A stretch of 64,000 bases of DNA from Aphelenchoides besseyi (taxonomy: Eukaryota; Nematoda; Chromadorea; Rhabditida; Aphelenchoididae): assembly GCA_024699855.1 (NCBI GenBank), contig JAMPIQ010000003.1, forward strand, positions 4,030,001-4,094,000, in the 5' to 3' direction. Shown here piece by piece: positions 34,868 to 46,200 of the stretch. The position numbers and the translations under genes are program-made. Under the pieces are notes generated by a model. The model was not told the origin of the DNA and searched no databases. It worked only from the letters and a program-made list of their open reading frames with translations. Every line of letters starts with the position of its first letter. The stretch's first letter is position 1.

Positions 34868-35276
34868 ATGTCCAAGTGCCACAACGATTCAAACGATGAG
34901 CCTCATCATCCAAAGGTAAGTAAAATTTTCTTTTAATTTCTTTTAAATGTGTAAAAGTGATCGCGAAGCGATTTGCGTTCATCGACTCCAATTGCACTAC
35001 AAGGAGCTTCGAAGTGTCATCGAAGAGATTGAGTTTTACCCTGAAGTTCAGATGCAAAAAGCCGACATCCTGGAGCAAGCAAGAAAACTGATTAAAAAGA
35101 TTCAAAAGAAAACTCTGGAACTGAAAGCGAAGCACCTTTTGGCAGAGACACAAAGTAAATTATTATAAATTGATTAATCTTATCTTTTAGAAGTTCAAGC
35201 TTTTAACACCGGACGACAAACGCTCTCAACTGAGCTTTTGCTCACACAAATTGCGTTATACACTATTCTGCAATAA
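34868..35276 (+). CDS. Small HES-like bHLH protein with degenerate basic region
   Basis: ATG 34868 (MSKCHNDSNDEPHHPK), then an intron, then a helix-loop-helix: helix 1 CVHRLQLHYKELRSVIEEI, a short loop, and helix 2 MQKADILEQARKLIKKIQKK. The KADILE motif at the start of helix 2 is typical of HES/Hey repressors. A further short intron (about 35154-35191) leads to a C-terminal helix (FNTGRQTLSTELLLT) at the place of the Orange domain. The basic region (SDREAIC) lacks the usual arginines and the Pro of HES proteins, so it may not bind DNA and could act as a dominant partner. The C-terminal WRPW motif is missing. The first intron must begin one base before GT (34915). Canonical splicing would create a stop at once. 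Confidence 0.6.
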
Positions 35277-35672
35277 CGACCGCCTTCACAACCGTTCCAA
35301 GATGGCAACTCAGATGAAAACAACCAAACATCTTGCAGCAAATTAAAATTCCATTTTTTGTTTCTTTTTGATTGAATTGCTATAAAAAAGATTGTCTACT
35401 CTCAGAAAGTCTTGAATTAGAGTTTTTCTTATGTTCTATAAACGTTTAAAGCAGCGGGTTGATTTTCTGCTCCAACGATTACTGTTGAATTTTAGTTTGT
35501 CAGAGTTGAGTATGTCCTGAAGTTTTCGGTTGAAAAATGTTGCAATTTTAATCTTCTTGTGAATCTTATAACTACAATAGACAACGATCACACTATTGAA
35601 ACTCATGATAGCGAGCACTCTAATTAGGACGAAAATTATGAAGCCGTTTTGCTAAAAGAAAAGGTCAAATCG
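35277..35672. other. Intergenic, no supported gene
   Basis: A minus-strand frame (35436-35618) is open for 60 codons. Nothing recognisable is seen. Confidence 0.5.
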
Positions 35673-36183
35673 ATGCTACAGATGCGAGAAAACGTGGCTC
35701 AATCCGCGCAGTTCCTTCTTCCCCGACCACTAAGACTCGAAATACTTCGGATGGCCGTTGAGTTTGTGAGGTTTGGTTGAAATTTTTGAGTTGTCAAAAC
35801 GTTTTTTGTAGGTTGAAAAATTTCGACCGTCGGAGGAAAATTCGCACGTCGACTCGTTGTTCCACGAACAGCGAAATGGTCTAAGCTCCAATGACTTCTT
35901 CTATTCCGATCAGTCGACGTCGACCACTTCAAGTGTTGGAGCGGCTTCAGTTAACAGAATCCAAAGATCGTCAATATTGCATCCGAATCAAGATTATTGT
36001 GCGATTTGTGACAAGAAGATTGCCACTCAACAACCGGCTTTCATTGTCATTCGACCTCCGGCTTGTCGTCCATGTTCCATGCAGAAAGCGATGTTCGTCG
36101 AAGAAACCCAGATATTGAGCGAGCAGAATTTGAAGAACATTCAGAAAGTTAAAATCCAGTTACGAGATCGAACTTCAAAATGA
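35673..36183 (+). CDS. Unknown protein with a C-x2-C...C-x2-C zinc-binding-like motif
   Basis: ATG 35673 begins MLQMRENVAQSAQFLLPRPL. After an intron the frame continues VEKFRPSEENSHVDSLFHEQ, then a serine-rich stretch and the motif YCAICDKKI...CRPCSMQ, which could bind one zinc ion. It ends at 36183 with the tail KIQLRDRTSK. It has about 155 residues. The long reading requires the intron 35769-35811 to start AG. Canonical use of the GT two bases later shifts the frame and ends the protein before the cysteines. I do not recognise the family. Confidence 0.5.
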
Positions 36184-36567
36184 CTTTATAATTTTTATAT
36201 AGTTATTCTATTCGTCATTTATTCTGTTTTGTTTACTTCATAAAACAAGAAGCGTTCTAACCATTTCTTATGTAAACAACCTTCGAATCAAACTAAAGCG
36301 ATTGAAATTAGCTACAACGATTTTATTTCGTTTAAGTGAACATAGCAGAAAGTTGTGTTGAAATGATATCCAAGAGCCAGAGCCAACACTAGTGAGAAGT
36401 TATTTTAACGGATTTTTTTAAACAAAAAGACAAAAAATGGCTTTAGGTAACAATTGACGTACGGTTGGATAAACGATTGACTTAGAAGCATTTGTGGTGA
36501 GCACTAGAGGGACCAAATTCTACGGGTTCTTGTTTAGAGATTCATCGAGCACAAACTTTGGACTCCA
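36184..36567. other. Intergenic, no supported gene
   Basis: AT-rich with short open frames only. Confidence 0.5.
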
Positions 36568-36976
36568 TTAATGGTGCCAGTCCCCTTCGTTACCCGGTCC
36601 ACGCCTACAAGCGCCGAGGCAATTCTGTTCAGCTAAATTTTGACATTTCACTTTGCCATTCAATCTCAGTTTCAACATCCCAACCAGAAAAAGCGTTTTT
36701 AGTAACCAGTTGAATGTCCCGGGTGCACAAACCCAGTTTTTTAACATGGAAGTTCCAATGAGTCCGCTCCGCACGCTGTGTATTTACAATGCGAACAGAA
36801 GCCGAACGAATTGCGGATGCCATTGGAACTTTCGTGTAAAACTTACCGTTTCCAGATTCTTTGATTTTAGATGCAACATTTTTGGACCATAAGTTGTACT
36901 TCTTTTCCAGATGCGGCATTGTTGAAAATGAACCTTTTGTCCGATTTATTAGCCAGACCAAAGGTAAAAGACTCAA
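36568..36976 (-). pseudogene. Partial paralogue of the coiled-coil gene next to it
   Basis: The minus strand reads HLEKKYNLWSKNVASKIKES before a canonical donor (gtaagt), and after the intron ERTHWNFHVKKLGL. This matches the start of the neighbouring gene at about 38060-38120 (NKKLDLLSKNVASQERGLKT). The rest of that gene is absent here, so this looks like a truncated tandem copy lying downstream on the same strand. Confidence 0.45.
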
Positions 36977-37021
36977 ATCACGGTGGTCAATGTATTTGTT
37001 GCGGCCGATTCTGGGAAAAAT

Positions 37022-38154
37022 TTATCTTTCCTGCTCGACCTCGGCGCGAAGACGCTCAAGTTCTGCGATCACATCCGGATTGGTCGACGCAGCTTCAACG
37101 ACAGCCGCTTGCTTCTGAAATGTGATCGGTGACTTACCTCCTGGGGTTTCAGGGTCGGCAATTGGACGGCAAGTACCGGAATTTTGGCGACTTTTCCGGC
37201 CTCTACCGTCAATCGATTGGCTCGTTCCTGAGCAATAGCGCTGGCCGACGAAGATTGCAGAAGGGCGGCTATCTCCGCGCTGGCGTCGAGCTCTTTAATG
37301 GATGGAGCTTTTGGCTGTTTCTTGCGTAAAGCCGCAACTTGTTCACGAAGTTGGGCGAGTTCAGCGACATCGGACTTTCGCTTTTTCTCCTGTTCTACCT
37401 TCGCTTCGTGCCACTTTCGGGCCAATCCAAATCGCCAAAACAGAAGTGTTTTGTAAGAAGCAAAGAGGGAAGAAAATTACCGCCTATGGTCCACTTGTTT
37501 GTGTTCCCCAAGTTCGAAGCCGCGAAGAACCAAATAGGCGGCAATCAACCTGTCAATATTGGACGTTCCTCCGACGTTGATTGGGCGTTTAACATTCTTC
37601 TTCAATTGCGATCCCACTTCCCGTCCGCGTTGAATGTTCGACAAGCGATAGTCGGCGTCGTGAGCGCTTCCCTCTGAAATTGGTCGAGTTATTCAAAAAG
37701 AAGGCAAACAAACTTACTGAACAACCCCATGACCATAGTTTCGGCTTGATGCCGCTGATCTTCGGTGAGTCGATTCTGCAAATCGGTGTCCACGTATATC
37801 GTTGGGATGCCCAATTTTTGCGGAAAAACATCCCGGCTGAAATCAAACGATAAGAAGCTGAATCTCATTAAGTCACTTACGTTGTTGCATTGAATCGGTT
37901 CGTAGAAACCGATACCTAACAGCGTTGTTGGCTTGTGTTCCGATCGTGATTTCATTCCGAACTTACAACTTCGAGCTTCTCTAAGAGCGCTGTCCTTCAA
38001 TAGTTGTTCAACGCGCCGTGATGTATGCTAAAGAAATTTTTAAACCAGTGTTAACGGTTTAACTTACCGTTTTGAGGCCGCGTTCTTGGGAGGCCACATT
38101 CTTGGACAGCAAGTCCAGTTTTTTATTAGGATGTAGTATCATAAAAATGAACAT
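37022..38154 (-). CDS. Unknown coiled-coil protein
   Basis: Exons in order: KKLDLLSKNVASQERGLKT; TSRRVEQLLKDSALREAR; a segment ending RDVFPQKLGIPTIYVDTDLQ; LTEDQRHQAETMVMGLF; GSAHDADYRLSNIQRGREVG; SQLKKNVKRPINVGGTSNID; LVLRGFELGEHKQVDHRR; then a long coiled coil (HEAKVEQEKKRKSDVAELAQ...LREQVAALRKKQPK) and the end VIAELERLRAEVEQER. The last intron (37115-37137) is only 23 nt, and splicing it is needed to keep the coiled-coil frame. The start is uncertain (first ATG in frame about 38154). One junction in the middle (about 37865-37890) does not fit simple GT-AG phasing. I do not recognise the family. Confidence 0.55.
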
Positions 38155-38761
38155 TAAAAAATTCGATTGCACGGTAAAAAAAGAACACGAAGGGTTTAAC
38201 CTCAAATAGGAGAAAACAACATGCCGATCGTTCGGCAGACGACGTAAACTCGACTGTTGCATTCGCGTCGATTGAGACGCAAAGATGTTTTCAGGTCGCA
38301 CACAAAAACAACTACAACATTCGAAGCTGTTGCATGAGAATAGTTTGAAGTACTGAATTTGAACGGGAAAAACACAGTATGATAAGATTGTTGCCAAGTA
38401 TCATTTAGGGTCCGGCGATTTGCTCCGCGAGGAAGTTAAATCGGGATTGAGAACTTGAGTTTCACTTAACCAGATAATGGGATCCGGTGACTTAGAACTG
38501 CCCAACTCCACGGCATTGTGGAAGACTGATAATCGTTGGTGTCAATGATCAGTTCATCAGTGGCTTGTTAAAGTAATTTGCTTGTGGTTTGAAGCGACTT
38601 CTATGAAGAATTAGAAGACAGTTCTTGAGCTGATTGACGACGTTTGCGATAGTCGTCAAATTCAATTGATATCGTTGAAATATGTGGTTGAAGTCAAGGA
38701 GTTACAGTAGCCGACGGAGTGGACTGTTTCGGCCGTGGCATTGAACAATTAAAACGACCAT
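38155..38761. other. Upstream region, no supported gene
   Basis: Minus-strand fragments reading LRRLPNDRHVVFSYLRL (38190-38250) may belong to a 5' exon of the coiled-coil gene. Otherwise nothing is seen. Confidence 0.4.
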
Positions 38762-39230
38762 TTGCAGCAACAGCAGCTCTGCTGGCTTTTGCCGATGAGT
38801 TCGATTGCGCAGTTGCCGGAGCGCCTTCTATCGTCATTGCCTAAGTATTCGCTCGCAAGTATTGGAGTTGGCGGGCTTGTTAAGGACGCAAATCTTCGAA
38901 TTTTGCTCATGAAAAAACGCAGTGATCTCTATCTTGATTGCAACTTTCCGGGTGAGTGAACTCTGTTTCAAACGAATCGATTGCTGACGGTTCACCTATT
39001 CCAACATAATGATCGAATACAAAGAGTTTTTAGCTGTTGTTCGCGAGTCCTTGAAGAAATGGGCATAGAAATGATCTTCGATTGAGTTCTTATGTTTTGA
39101 CATTTAAAAACAACTCCGTTTCATAAAGACACTTGTGATTTGTATTTCGTTTGCTACTTGAAACCCGACGATAAATTTGAATTTGAGACAACACTTTGTT
39201 CAAGTGAAGCTGCAGTAGCTAGCGATTAAA
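38762..39230 (+). pseudogene. Nudix hydrolase (NUDT6-like), broken
   Basis: The exon at about 38800-38951 reads YSLASIGVGGLVKDANLRIL then LLMKKRSDLYLDCNFPG, the beta-strand run before the Nudix box. After an intron the box itself is recognisable as REVLEEMGIEM, but it lies across a frameshift: the bases give REs-lkk in one frame and LEEMGIEM in the next. A stop codon follows each frame. The C-terminal part (CDLYFVCYLKPDDKFEFE) is also preceded by stops. The order resembles NUDT6-type Nudix proteins. I read it as a pseudogene. An unusual splice pattern is a less likely alternative. Confidence 0.6.
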
Positions 39231-40071
39231 ACGATAACAAAAGCTGCATCAATACTTTTTGCTAATCATTAGGTACAGTGAGCAAGTTACAGAGCTTCCG
39301 AGTAGCGGAATTCGCAAGTTCCATTATACGATTCTCGAGCCATTGATGCAATGAAGAGAAGTGGTCGTTAAGGCTGCTATCTGAAGTCGTTTGATCTAAA
39401 TGAACGGAATGAAAGCCTAGGATGACTTGTACAAGAACGGAAATTTGCATTCACATTCCATTTGTTCTTACCAAGTATTACATCTTGTAATCACTTAGTT
39501 GACATTAATGCTCTTTGCAGGATAACTGTTAAAATCTTTAATCCTTATGAATGCCACGAACCGTGCATCTGAAGCAATAAACGATGCGGTGCGAAAACCG
39601 AAGACTTGAATCATTACTTCAAAGACTTTGTCGTTTAATCGACGATTATCTCCGTTATTGCCGACCGTTTGTCGTCGAGAAGTGTAGTCAAGATGCATTG
39701 CGTTTGGTTTCACAAGTGAGTTTCTTATATAAACAAGAATTCCTATGAGTTGCCCATTAGCTTCTGAATGTTGCAAACTGCAACTTCTAATGCAAGTCTT
39801 GCCTGCAGAACAAATCGTACTAGACCACTTATTATAACTTTGCGTTAACGTCGATTTGCTGCAAAGTTGAGAACTGTTGGCTTTCGAAAAACGGTTTCAT
39901 TTAACATCTCACAATTCAAACGGCTATGTGGAAAGTAGTCATTAAAAGCAAATTTGCGTAATCAGTGTAATGTCAAGTGTTGTCCGTAACTTTTGGCACT
40001 TATCCACAAAGGCATCCTGAAAACCTTGTGACCAATAATCCGCACTGGTCAGCTTGGTCATTTGAACCAAA
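39231..40071. other. Intergenic, no supported gene
   Basis: A minus-strand frame (39495-39776) is open for 93 codons but has no recognisable content. It may hold further decayed Nudix sequence. Confidence 0.45.
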
Positions 40072-41526
40072 ATGTCTAAACCACAATTAACTACCTACTC
40101 GAAAGCAATTTTGCTTATGCATCGACACGAATATGTGTGTAAGCGTCCACCAGATAATAAGATGTCAGCTCTTGAGTTTTTCAAATACTTGGTTAGTATT
40201 GCTATAACGTGTGTTTATAATAATACTCTTTAGTTGATATCACGACAATTCCTTCAAGCATCTCAGTTGCACCAAGTATATGAATTTGCAATCTTCAGAT
40301 ACAATAGCGACGACAAGAAATTCTATGTCTCATCAATGAAAGGAAAATTTTATAAACACTGGGCAGCAGAGTTTAAGTTAACGTTGGAAGAGATTCGAAC
40401 TTGGAATCAACTCCTGGATGTACAGTATGTACGTCTTTATGGATACCAATACAAATATGCGGATGAGTTCTCAGCTTTTAGCAAGCTCTTCATGGGTTTG
40501 CTTTTGTCGTTATATCTAAAGTCACTGGTATTTTAGGGCACATTGCACTGAGTCTTTATTGGGATATAAAAGAGGCTGAAAACCACAGTGCTATAATCAG
40601 GCAAGTACAAAAACAGCTATATTCTGTTTATGGTCATGCAAAATCAATGATTGGTTTATCGGAAATGCCTCGTCTAAATTTAATGAGTTCTTCTTTGCGC
40701 ATCGACAACCTTTGTATGTTTCCGGATAGTTCAAATCAAATTTTGCTTAGATGAATTCAAGCACGTGCTAACCAAACATCAAATCAAAGAACTGATAGTG
40801 TTCTGCATGTACCCTGAAATTTTTGACCGTAAGATTCTTGACACTAAAACATTAATTAAAGCTTTTAGCGACTATTGACGACAACTTCTTTGATGATTTT
40901 CCTACATGTCCTTCTGTTAAGAAACTGAACTTTACTTGGATGGATTCGAACGAAACTCATAATCTAGTCCCGAAAGTTACTAAGATAATGCCGTTTTTCC
41001 CTAATTTGTGCGAATTGTACTGTCGTTTTAAAGTTCGGTTTTATGCACACGAAGAAGTAGATCATCTTTTAAGAGCAAACGTAAATGTCCGACATTTTAG
41101 TTCAGTTTGCAAAAGCTGGTCGTTTGGATACGAGACGAATGCAGAAAAATTGAAGAGCTGCAAAAAGCGAGTCTATCCATCACTGATGTGACACTTGTTT
41201 ACAAGTTCGAAATACGCAACGTGGAGTCAAAAAAAGTGAAATCTTTTTAAGGCCCGATCTAAGATCATTTTCAGGTCGTAAAGCAACTAGTGAAAGAGAT
41301 ACTCAAGACTACAGAGTTCAAGGTGCTGCGCTCTGCTAAGAACATCATTCCAGGAACCGCAAACTATCCATATAGCCAGTTTTTTCCGATAGATTGGGAA
41401 GTGGAAGTATGGCGAAAGCAACCAAATTGTCTTGTCGCTTTAAAACTTATACTCTACGTGGATTCAGATCCACTGAATGATGATGATGAATCGGAAGTTG
41501 AATCGGCTGAACATAACGACAATTAG
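40072..41526 (+). CDS. Unknown multi-exon protein
   Basis: ATG 40072 (MSKPQLTTYSKAILLMHRHE). A canonical intron (gttagt...ctttag, 40191-40232) leads to ISRQFLQASQLHQVYEFAIF and WAAEFKLTLEEIRTWNQLLD. Later exons read AHIALSLYWDIKEAENHSAI, LDEFKHVLTKHQIKELIVFC and LNFTWMDSNETHNLVPKVTK. The last exon reads WEVEVWRKQPNCLVALKLIL and ends with an acidic tail DDDESEVESAEHNDN. The repeating beta-turn and leucine pattern in the second half recalls the LRR-like FTH part of nematode F-box proteins, but I cannot confirm an F-box. Some exon borders are uncertain. Confidence 0.5.
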
Positions 41527-41925
41527 CTTGGTTCTACTTGTACTCGCCAAGTCCTTTATTAACGAACTCCATTTACAATCCACTGACAGACATTCTCGAA
41601 AACATAGTTGTAACAGCATTAAGGACCACAACTCTTTCACGATCTCATTCTTTGATTCACGACTCCAGTCTCAAGTCGCACGGTCGCTCCGGAACAGCCT
41701 CCGTTCGTAGGTCATATCAATTGTGTTGAGATAATAAAACAGTTTGCTTGAACACGCTACCTCAGATAGCTATCGAATAAAGTGCTACAAAGAAAGACAA
41801 AAGAGCATTTTAATGGTTCATTTTCTTAAATCTTGCACCAAACAAGTCGATGAAAGATTGCACCGCGAAGACGCAACATCAAGTGCCATTAGATGCTACA
41901 ACCGCTTCCCAACGATCAATCAAGT
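41527..41925. other. Intergenic, no supported gene
   Basis: A plus-strand frame (41744-42064) overlaps the next gene and looks like its shadow. Confidence 0.4.
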
Positions 41926-42790
41926 TCAGGATGCCGCGCCTGTAGAACTTGTCTTTGAATTCGGCTCCTTCTTCTCTGAATCGCTTAAACCAGTCTCCTG
42001 CTGTACTTCTTGTGACTGTCCCTTCTCCATAAGCAAGACAAATTCGATGAACCCGCGTTGCTGATTGACAAACCGTGTACGATCTCGTAATGGAGCAACA
42101 ATCGAACTTGTTCGCGATCCAATTTCATTGTAAAGTGACGACTTAACACTCACAAGTTTTAAACAACCAACAAAAACAAAAATTGGACAAAAATTTTAGT
42201 CTTTTGGCATAATACAACTGTCCGAAAACTTTCTCCCCACCCTAATATTCCTATTTTTTTTGAATTTAAGGCAGGAAACTTGAAATGCGTTGATTAATGT
42301 TTCAAAAACTAGTTGACTTACTGGTGTGTCACTGCGAGTTGGTTCAATTTGTAAAAGTCGTCTAGAAGATGCAATTCAATTTGATTTACGTTGTTCATGA
42401 CGGCAATAGATTGGCCATAGATATCGGTGGTAGAATGAACGAGTGCAAAGTTTGTATTGCTATCTTCGTTTTCTGATTGCTTAAGTTGAATTGTAAATCG
42501 AATTCGCGTAGTATTGAAGATGTCCAGCATTCGGGCTTGTGTCGAACAACGTTGAATTTAAATGGATCTTTTGGTTATTTAACACAAACTTCCACAACAT
42601 TAAATCGTTGAACAACGTCAATCTATGATCATGGGCGTCTTCATGATTGATTTCGATGTTGAGGACTAGAGTTTGACAAAATGAATTCTTGAAATCTTTA
42701 GAACCGTAAAGAAGTGCTTCTGAAATAAGGTCATTGATTCTGATGTAAGCAGTTAATTGTTTTGTTACAAGTAAGAAAATGATCACGAGT
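41926..42790 (-). CDS. Unknown protein, several exons
   Basis: The minus strand reads LISEALLYGSKDFKNSFCQT and HRLTLFNDLMLW. After an intron it reads RMLDIFNTTRIRFTIQLKQ and NNVNQIELHLLDDFYKLNQL, ending in a donor (gtaagt, about 42323). The last exon reads NEIGSRTSSIVAPLRDRTRF, RGFIEFVLLMEKG and an acidic Ser/Lys tail ending at 41926. The alternating strand pattern could be an NTF2-like or similar alpha/beta fold. I do not recognise it. The start is not located. Confidence 0.4.
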
Positions 42791-43213
42791 GACTTTTTTG
42801 GCTTGAAAGCTGCTGATCAACGTGAATGATTGACTGTTAAGCAAGAAGTCGATGACGCTTTGCCTGAAAAAAGATTGCGAATAAATCGGTTGTTTATTTT
42901 GAAATCAAAGGTTAATGGAAAACGTGGATGACTTCGAAGGTTCTGAGAAACTCACGAATCAAGCAGTTGGAACAGAAAACGAATATTCAAAAGCGCAAGA
43001 GTAATAGTGACTTTAAGGTTATAACTTGTCTCAAACTCAAAATGAATTAGAATTGTTGATTCGTATAAAAACGTTAAGCCACTTATCGAAAACGTTGTTT
43101 CAGATTATGACTAGCTGGAACTTTGTTTGGGCACATTTCTTCAATTACAATAACACGCTTTAGACGTGGTTGTTGATTTATTCGATCAAACACTATTTGT
43201 AACAAGAAGCTTG
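42791..43213. other. Intergenic, no supported gene
   Basis: Short frames only. It contains the 3' side of the ABC transporter gene and the upstream side of the unknown gene to the left. Confidence 0.45.
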
Positions 43214-46200
43214 TCAATGACGTAAATCCTGCTTTGCAATCATTGAAGCATAATGACCGCTTTCCTGACTTATAAGTTCGTTGTGTGTACCCGCTTCGAC
43301 AACTCGTCCGTTTTGAATGAAAAAGATTTGATCAGCATGTTGAATTGAAGATAAACGATGTGCAATTGATATCACTGTTCTTCCTGCAGTATTACACTCA
43401 AGAATGTCAGTCTACATATGCTTCTTACCATCACTTGCCGAATCCAAAGCTCGTTGAACAGCCCTTTCACTTTCCGAATCTAAGGCCGAAGTTGCTTCGT
43501 CCAACAGTAATATCTGTGGTTTTCTTGCTATTGCTCTGGCTATCGCGACTAAATAACAACCTAACTATTAATCTGATCAATACATTACTTCGTTGCTTTT
43601 GTCCTAAAATGAATCCGTTTTGTTGTTTAGTACGTTCAATACTTAACTCCTGACAATCGACTGCCTTTATCTCCGATTTCCGTTTGATAACCCTGAGGTA
43701 AGCGCTCAATAAACATCGCTGCATTGGCCAACTTTGCGGCTTCAAAAACATCTTCTTGAGTTGCATTGGGAATCCCTAGTCGAATATTCTCGTAAATTGT
43801 TCCGGAGAATAGAACCTGTGAATTTAAACGAAATAGTCGTATGCGAACAACTAACCGGTTCCTGTGATACCAAGCCGATTCTAGTTCGCAAATAGGATAA
43901 AGAGAATCGTCGAATTGGACTTCTATCGACGGTCAGTTGACCGTATTTTGGTTCATAAAAACGTTGCAGCAGTTGGATCACCTAGAACCGGAGTTTGGAA
44001 ATCGAACATCAATTAATCGTACAGTCGACTTGCCACAACCGCTTTTTCCAACTAAAGCAATGCACTGCCCACATTTTGCTCGAAGAACCAAACCATTTGC
44101 TACATTTACTTGTGGTCTCGTTGGGTACGCAAAGACCACTCTTTCGACGGCGACATCGCCTTTGACTTCCTGAATGTCATTATTCAATGATAGTTTCTTA
44201 TTAGATTACCGGTTCAATTCCATCATTCTCATGATCATCAACGATTGATGGAGCATCTACAATGTCGAGCAGACTATCAATAGCCGGAATTGCATGAAGA
44301 ATCTCATTGAAAGAGATCGAAACAAACAAAATCGCCCAACTCAACGTCGCAAGTGTCTGTGATGAAATAAACACTTGTGTTGAACTTCGATAGTTGTGAT
44401 AAACAAGATACAGGCCAACGGAATAACAAAAAATGTCGGAAAAGTAGATAAAGCTTTGCGTAAAAGCAAACATTAGAGCATCGCAAATTGCGATACGTTT
44501 CTCAAATTCTCGAAACCGAAATAGCGAGTTATCAAAACGTCGACAGAAATGTTCTTCGCGAGCGAGCAGTTGAATGGTTCGTGTTTGTTCGATAATTTCA
44601 ACAGCAAACTAAAATGACAAGTGTACTGTAGCTAGTGGATTCTAAATAAACCTTTGCGGAATCATCCAAATCGGTCACTTCTTTCATTGCTTTTTTCATC
44701 TGACGAGCAAGATAAGCAAGGAGTACGAACAATGCACAGTAGATGGACATTCCCGATATTGTAACTAAACATACACATTAAATACAAGTATCGTACAACC
44801 GACCTTCCCAACATGCAATTGCTGCCATTAGAATTTGAATAAGTGAACAGAAACAGTTGTTGATCAAATGGTACAATCTGGTGTCCAGCCCCGCTTTCAA
44901 AGCTTTAGAGTTGGTTATAATTCGTTGCAATAACTAAAAAACGTGATTAGTGTAAGATCAATCATCTAGTTAATACCTTTGCATTAGAAGTATTTGGCCA
45001 ATCAAAGAATTCTGCCGATTGTCTTAAAACATTTGAAAGAGCGCGAATTTTCAGCGTATCAGTCACGCATTCAGCAGTCCATCCGAAGAAACTTACAGCG
45101 CCAAATATCGTCGCCCATGAGTATATTCCGACCAGAATCGTGACGACAAGAAACCAAATCATTCGATTTTTATAGACTTCGAAGTCGACACTATTGTCCT
45201 TAAAAGCCACGAATCCAAGAGTCATAATGAAAACATATAACGGCAGTTCGGTTCCACGCAAGAGCGAAAAGATGGTGCCAGCGATCATCTTTCCGTAGTT
45301 GTTTTGACAGTTTTTAAACAAACGTAGTAATCCACTTCCAAATATGATGTTCCAAAGACTAACGGATTGATCATTCGTTTTTGTTTCGCCGTATTCCTTT
45401 ACAACAGATTGATCGCGTAAAGACGAACGAGCAATCGAACTTTGTAACGAGTCGTGAGGTTGAAATTCTTCACTTTCACTTTGATCTTTATCGCCAGTCG
45501 ACTTCCGCTCATCGACATCTGTTTGTTGAAATTGTTGAGCTTCGATTAATTTCGCATAAGCGCCATTGGGTTTGTTCACCAACTCAGAGTGTGAGCCCAT
45601 TTCCACGATTCTTCCATTGTCTATGACAATAATCTTGTTCACGTCGCGAAGGGTGGAAAGTCGATGAGCGACGATGATTGTCGTTCGGCCTTTGGAGGCA
45701 TCTTGCAGTGCTTTTTGAACACGAATCTCAGATTCAGCGTCGAGTGCTAATCAACATGTCAATAGTTTGTACATTCAATTTTACCTGAAGTCGCTTCGTC
45801 TAACAACAAGATTGGAGGCGAGTGAACGACTGCCCGAGCAATCGCAATTCTAACCAAAAAAGTCTTATTTAAATTGTTATTGTTTACCTTTGTTTTTGGC
45901 CTCCACTCAAAGCAATTCCACCACCCGAACCCAAAAGAGTGTTGTAGCCATTTTCCAGTTTTACGATGAATTCATGCGCATGTGCTGCGATGCAAGCTTG
46001 TTCAACTTGTGTCTGTGAAATCGTTGGATCACCAAGAGTGATATTCTTAAGATATAAAATTTAATTGATCTTTGTTTTCAATTAAACCTAACCTCAAATA
46101 TTGTGCCAGAAAACATGCACGGCTCTTGATTTACGACTCCAATACATTTTCGCAATGATTGGATGTGTAAAGATCGAACATCAACTCCGTCAATGCACAC

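Noticed and set aside
43467..43766. Minus-strand frame of 99 codons without an intron in ATPase domain 2
   Set aside because: It runs through two introns of the ABC transporter. The spliced reading restores LSGGQKQR and [12 protein letters not shown], so the unspliced frame is not the product.
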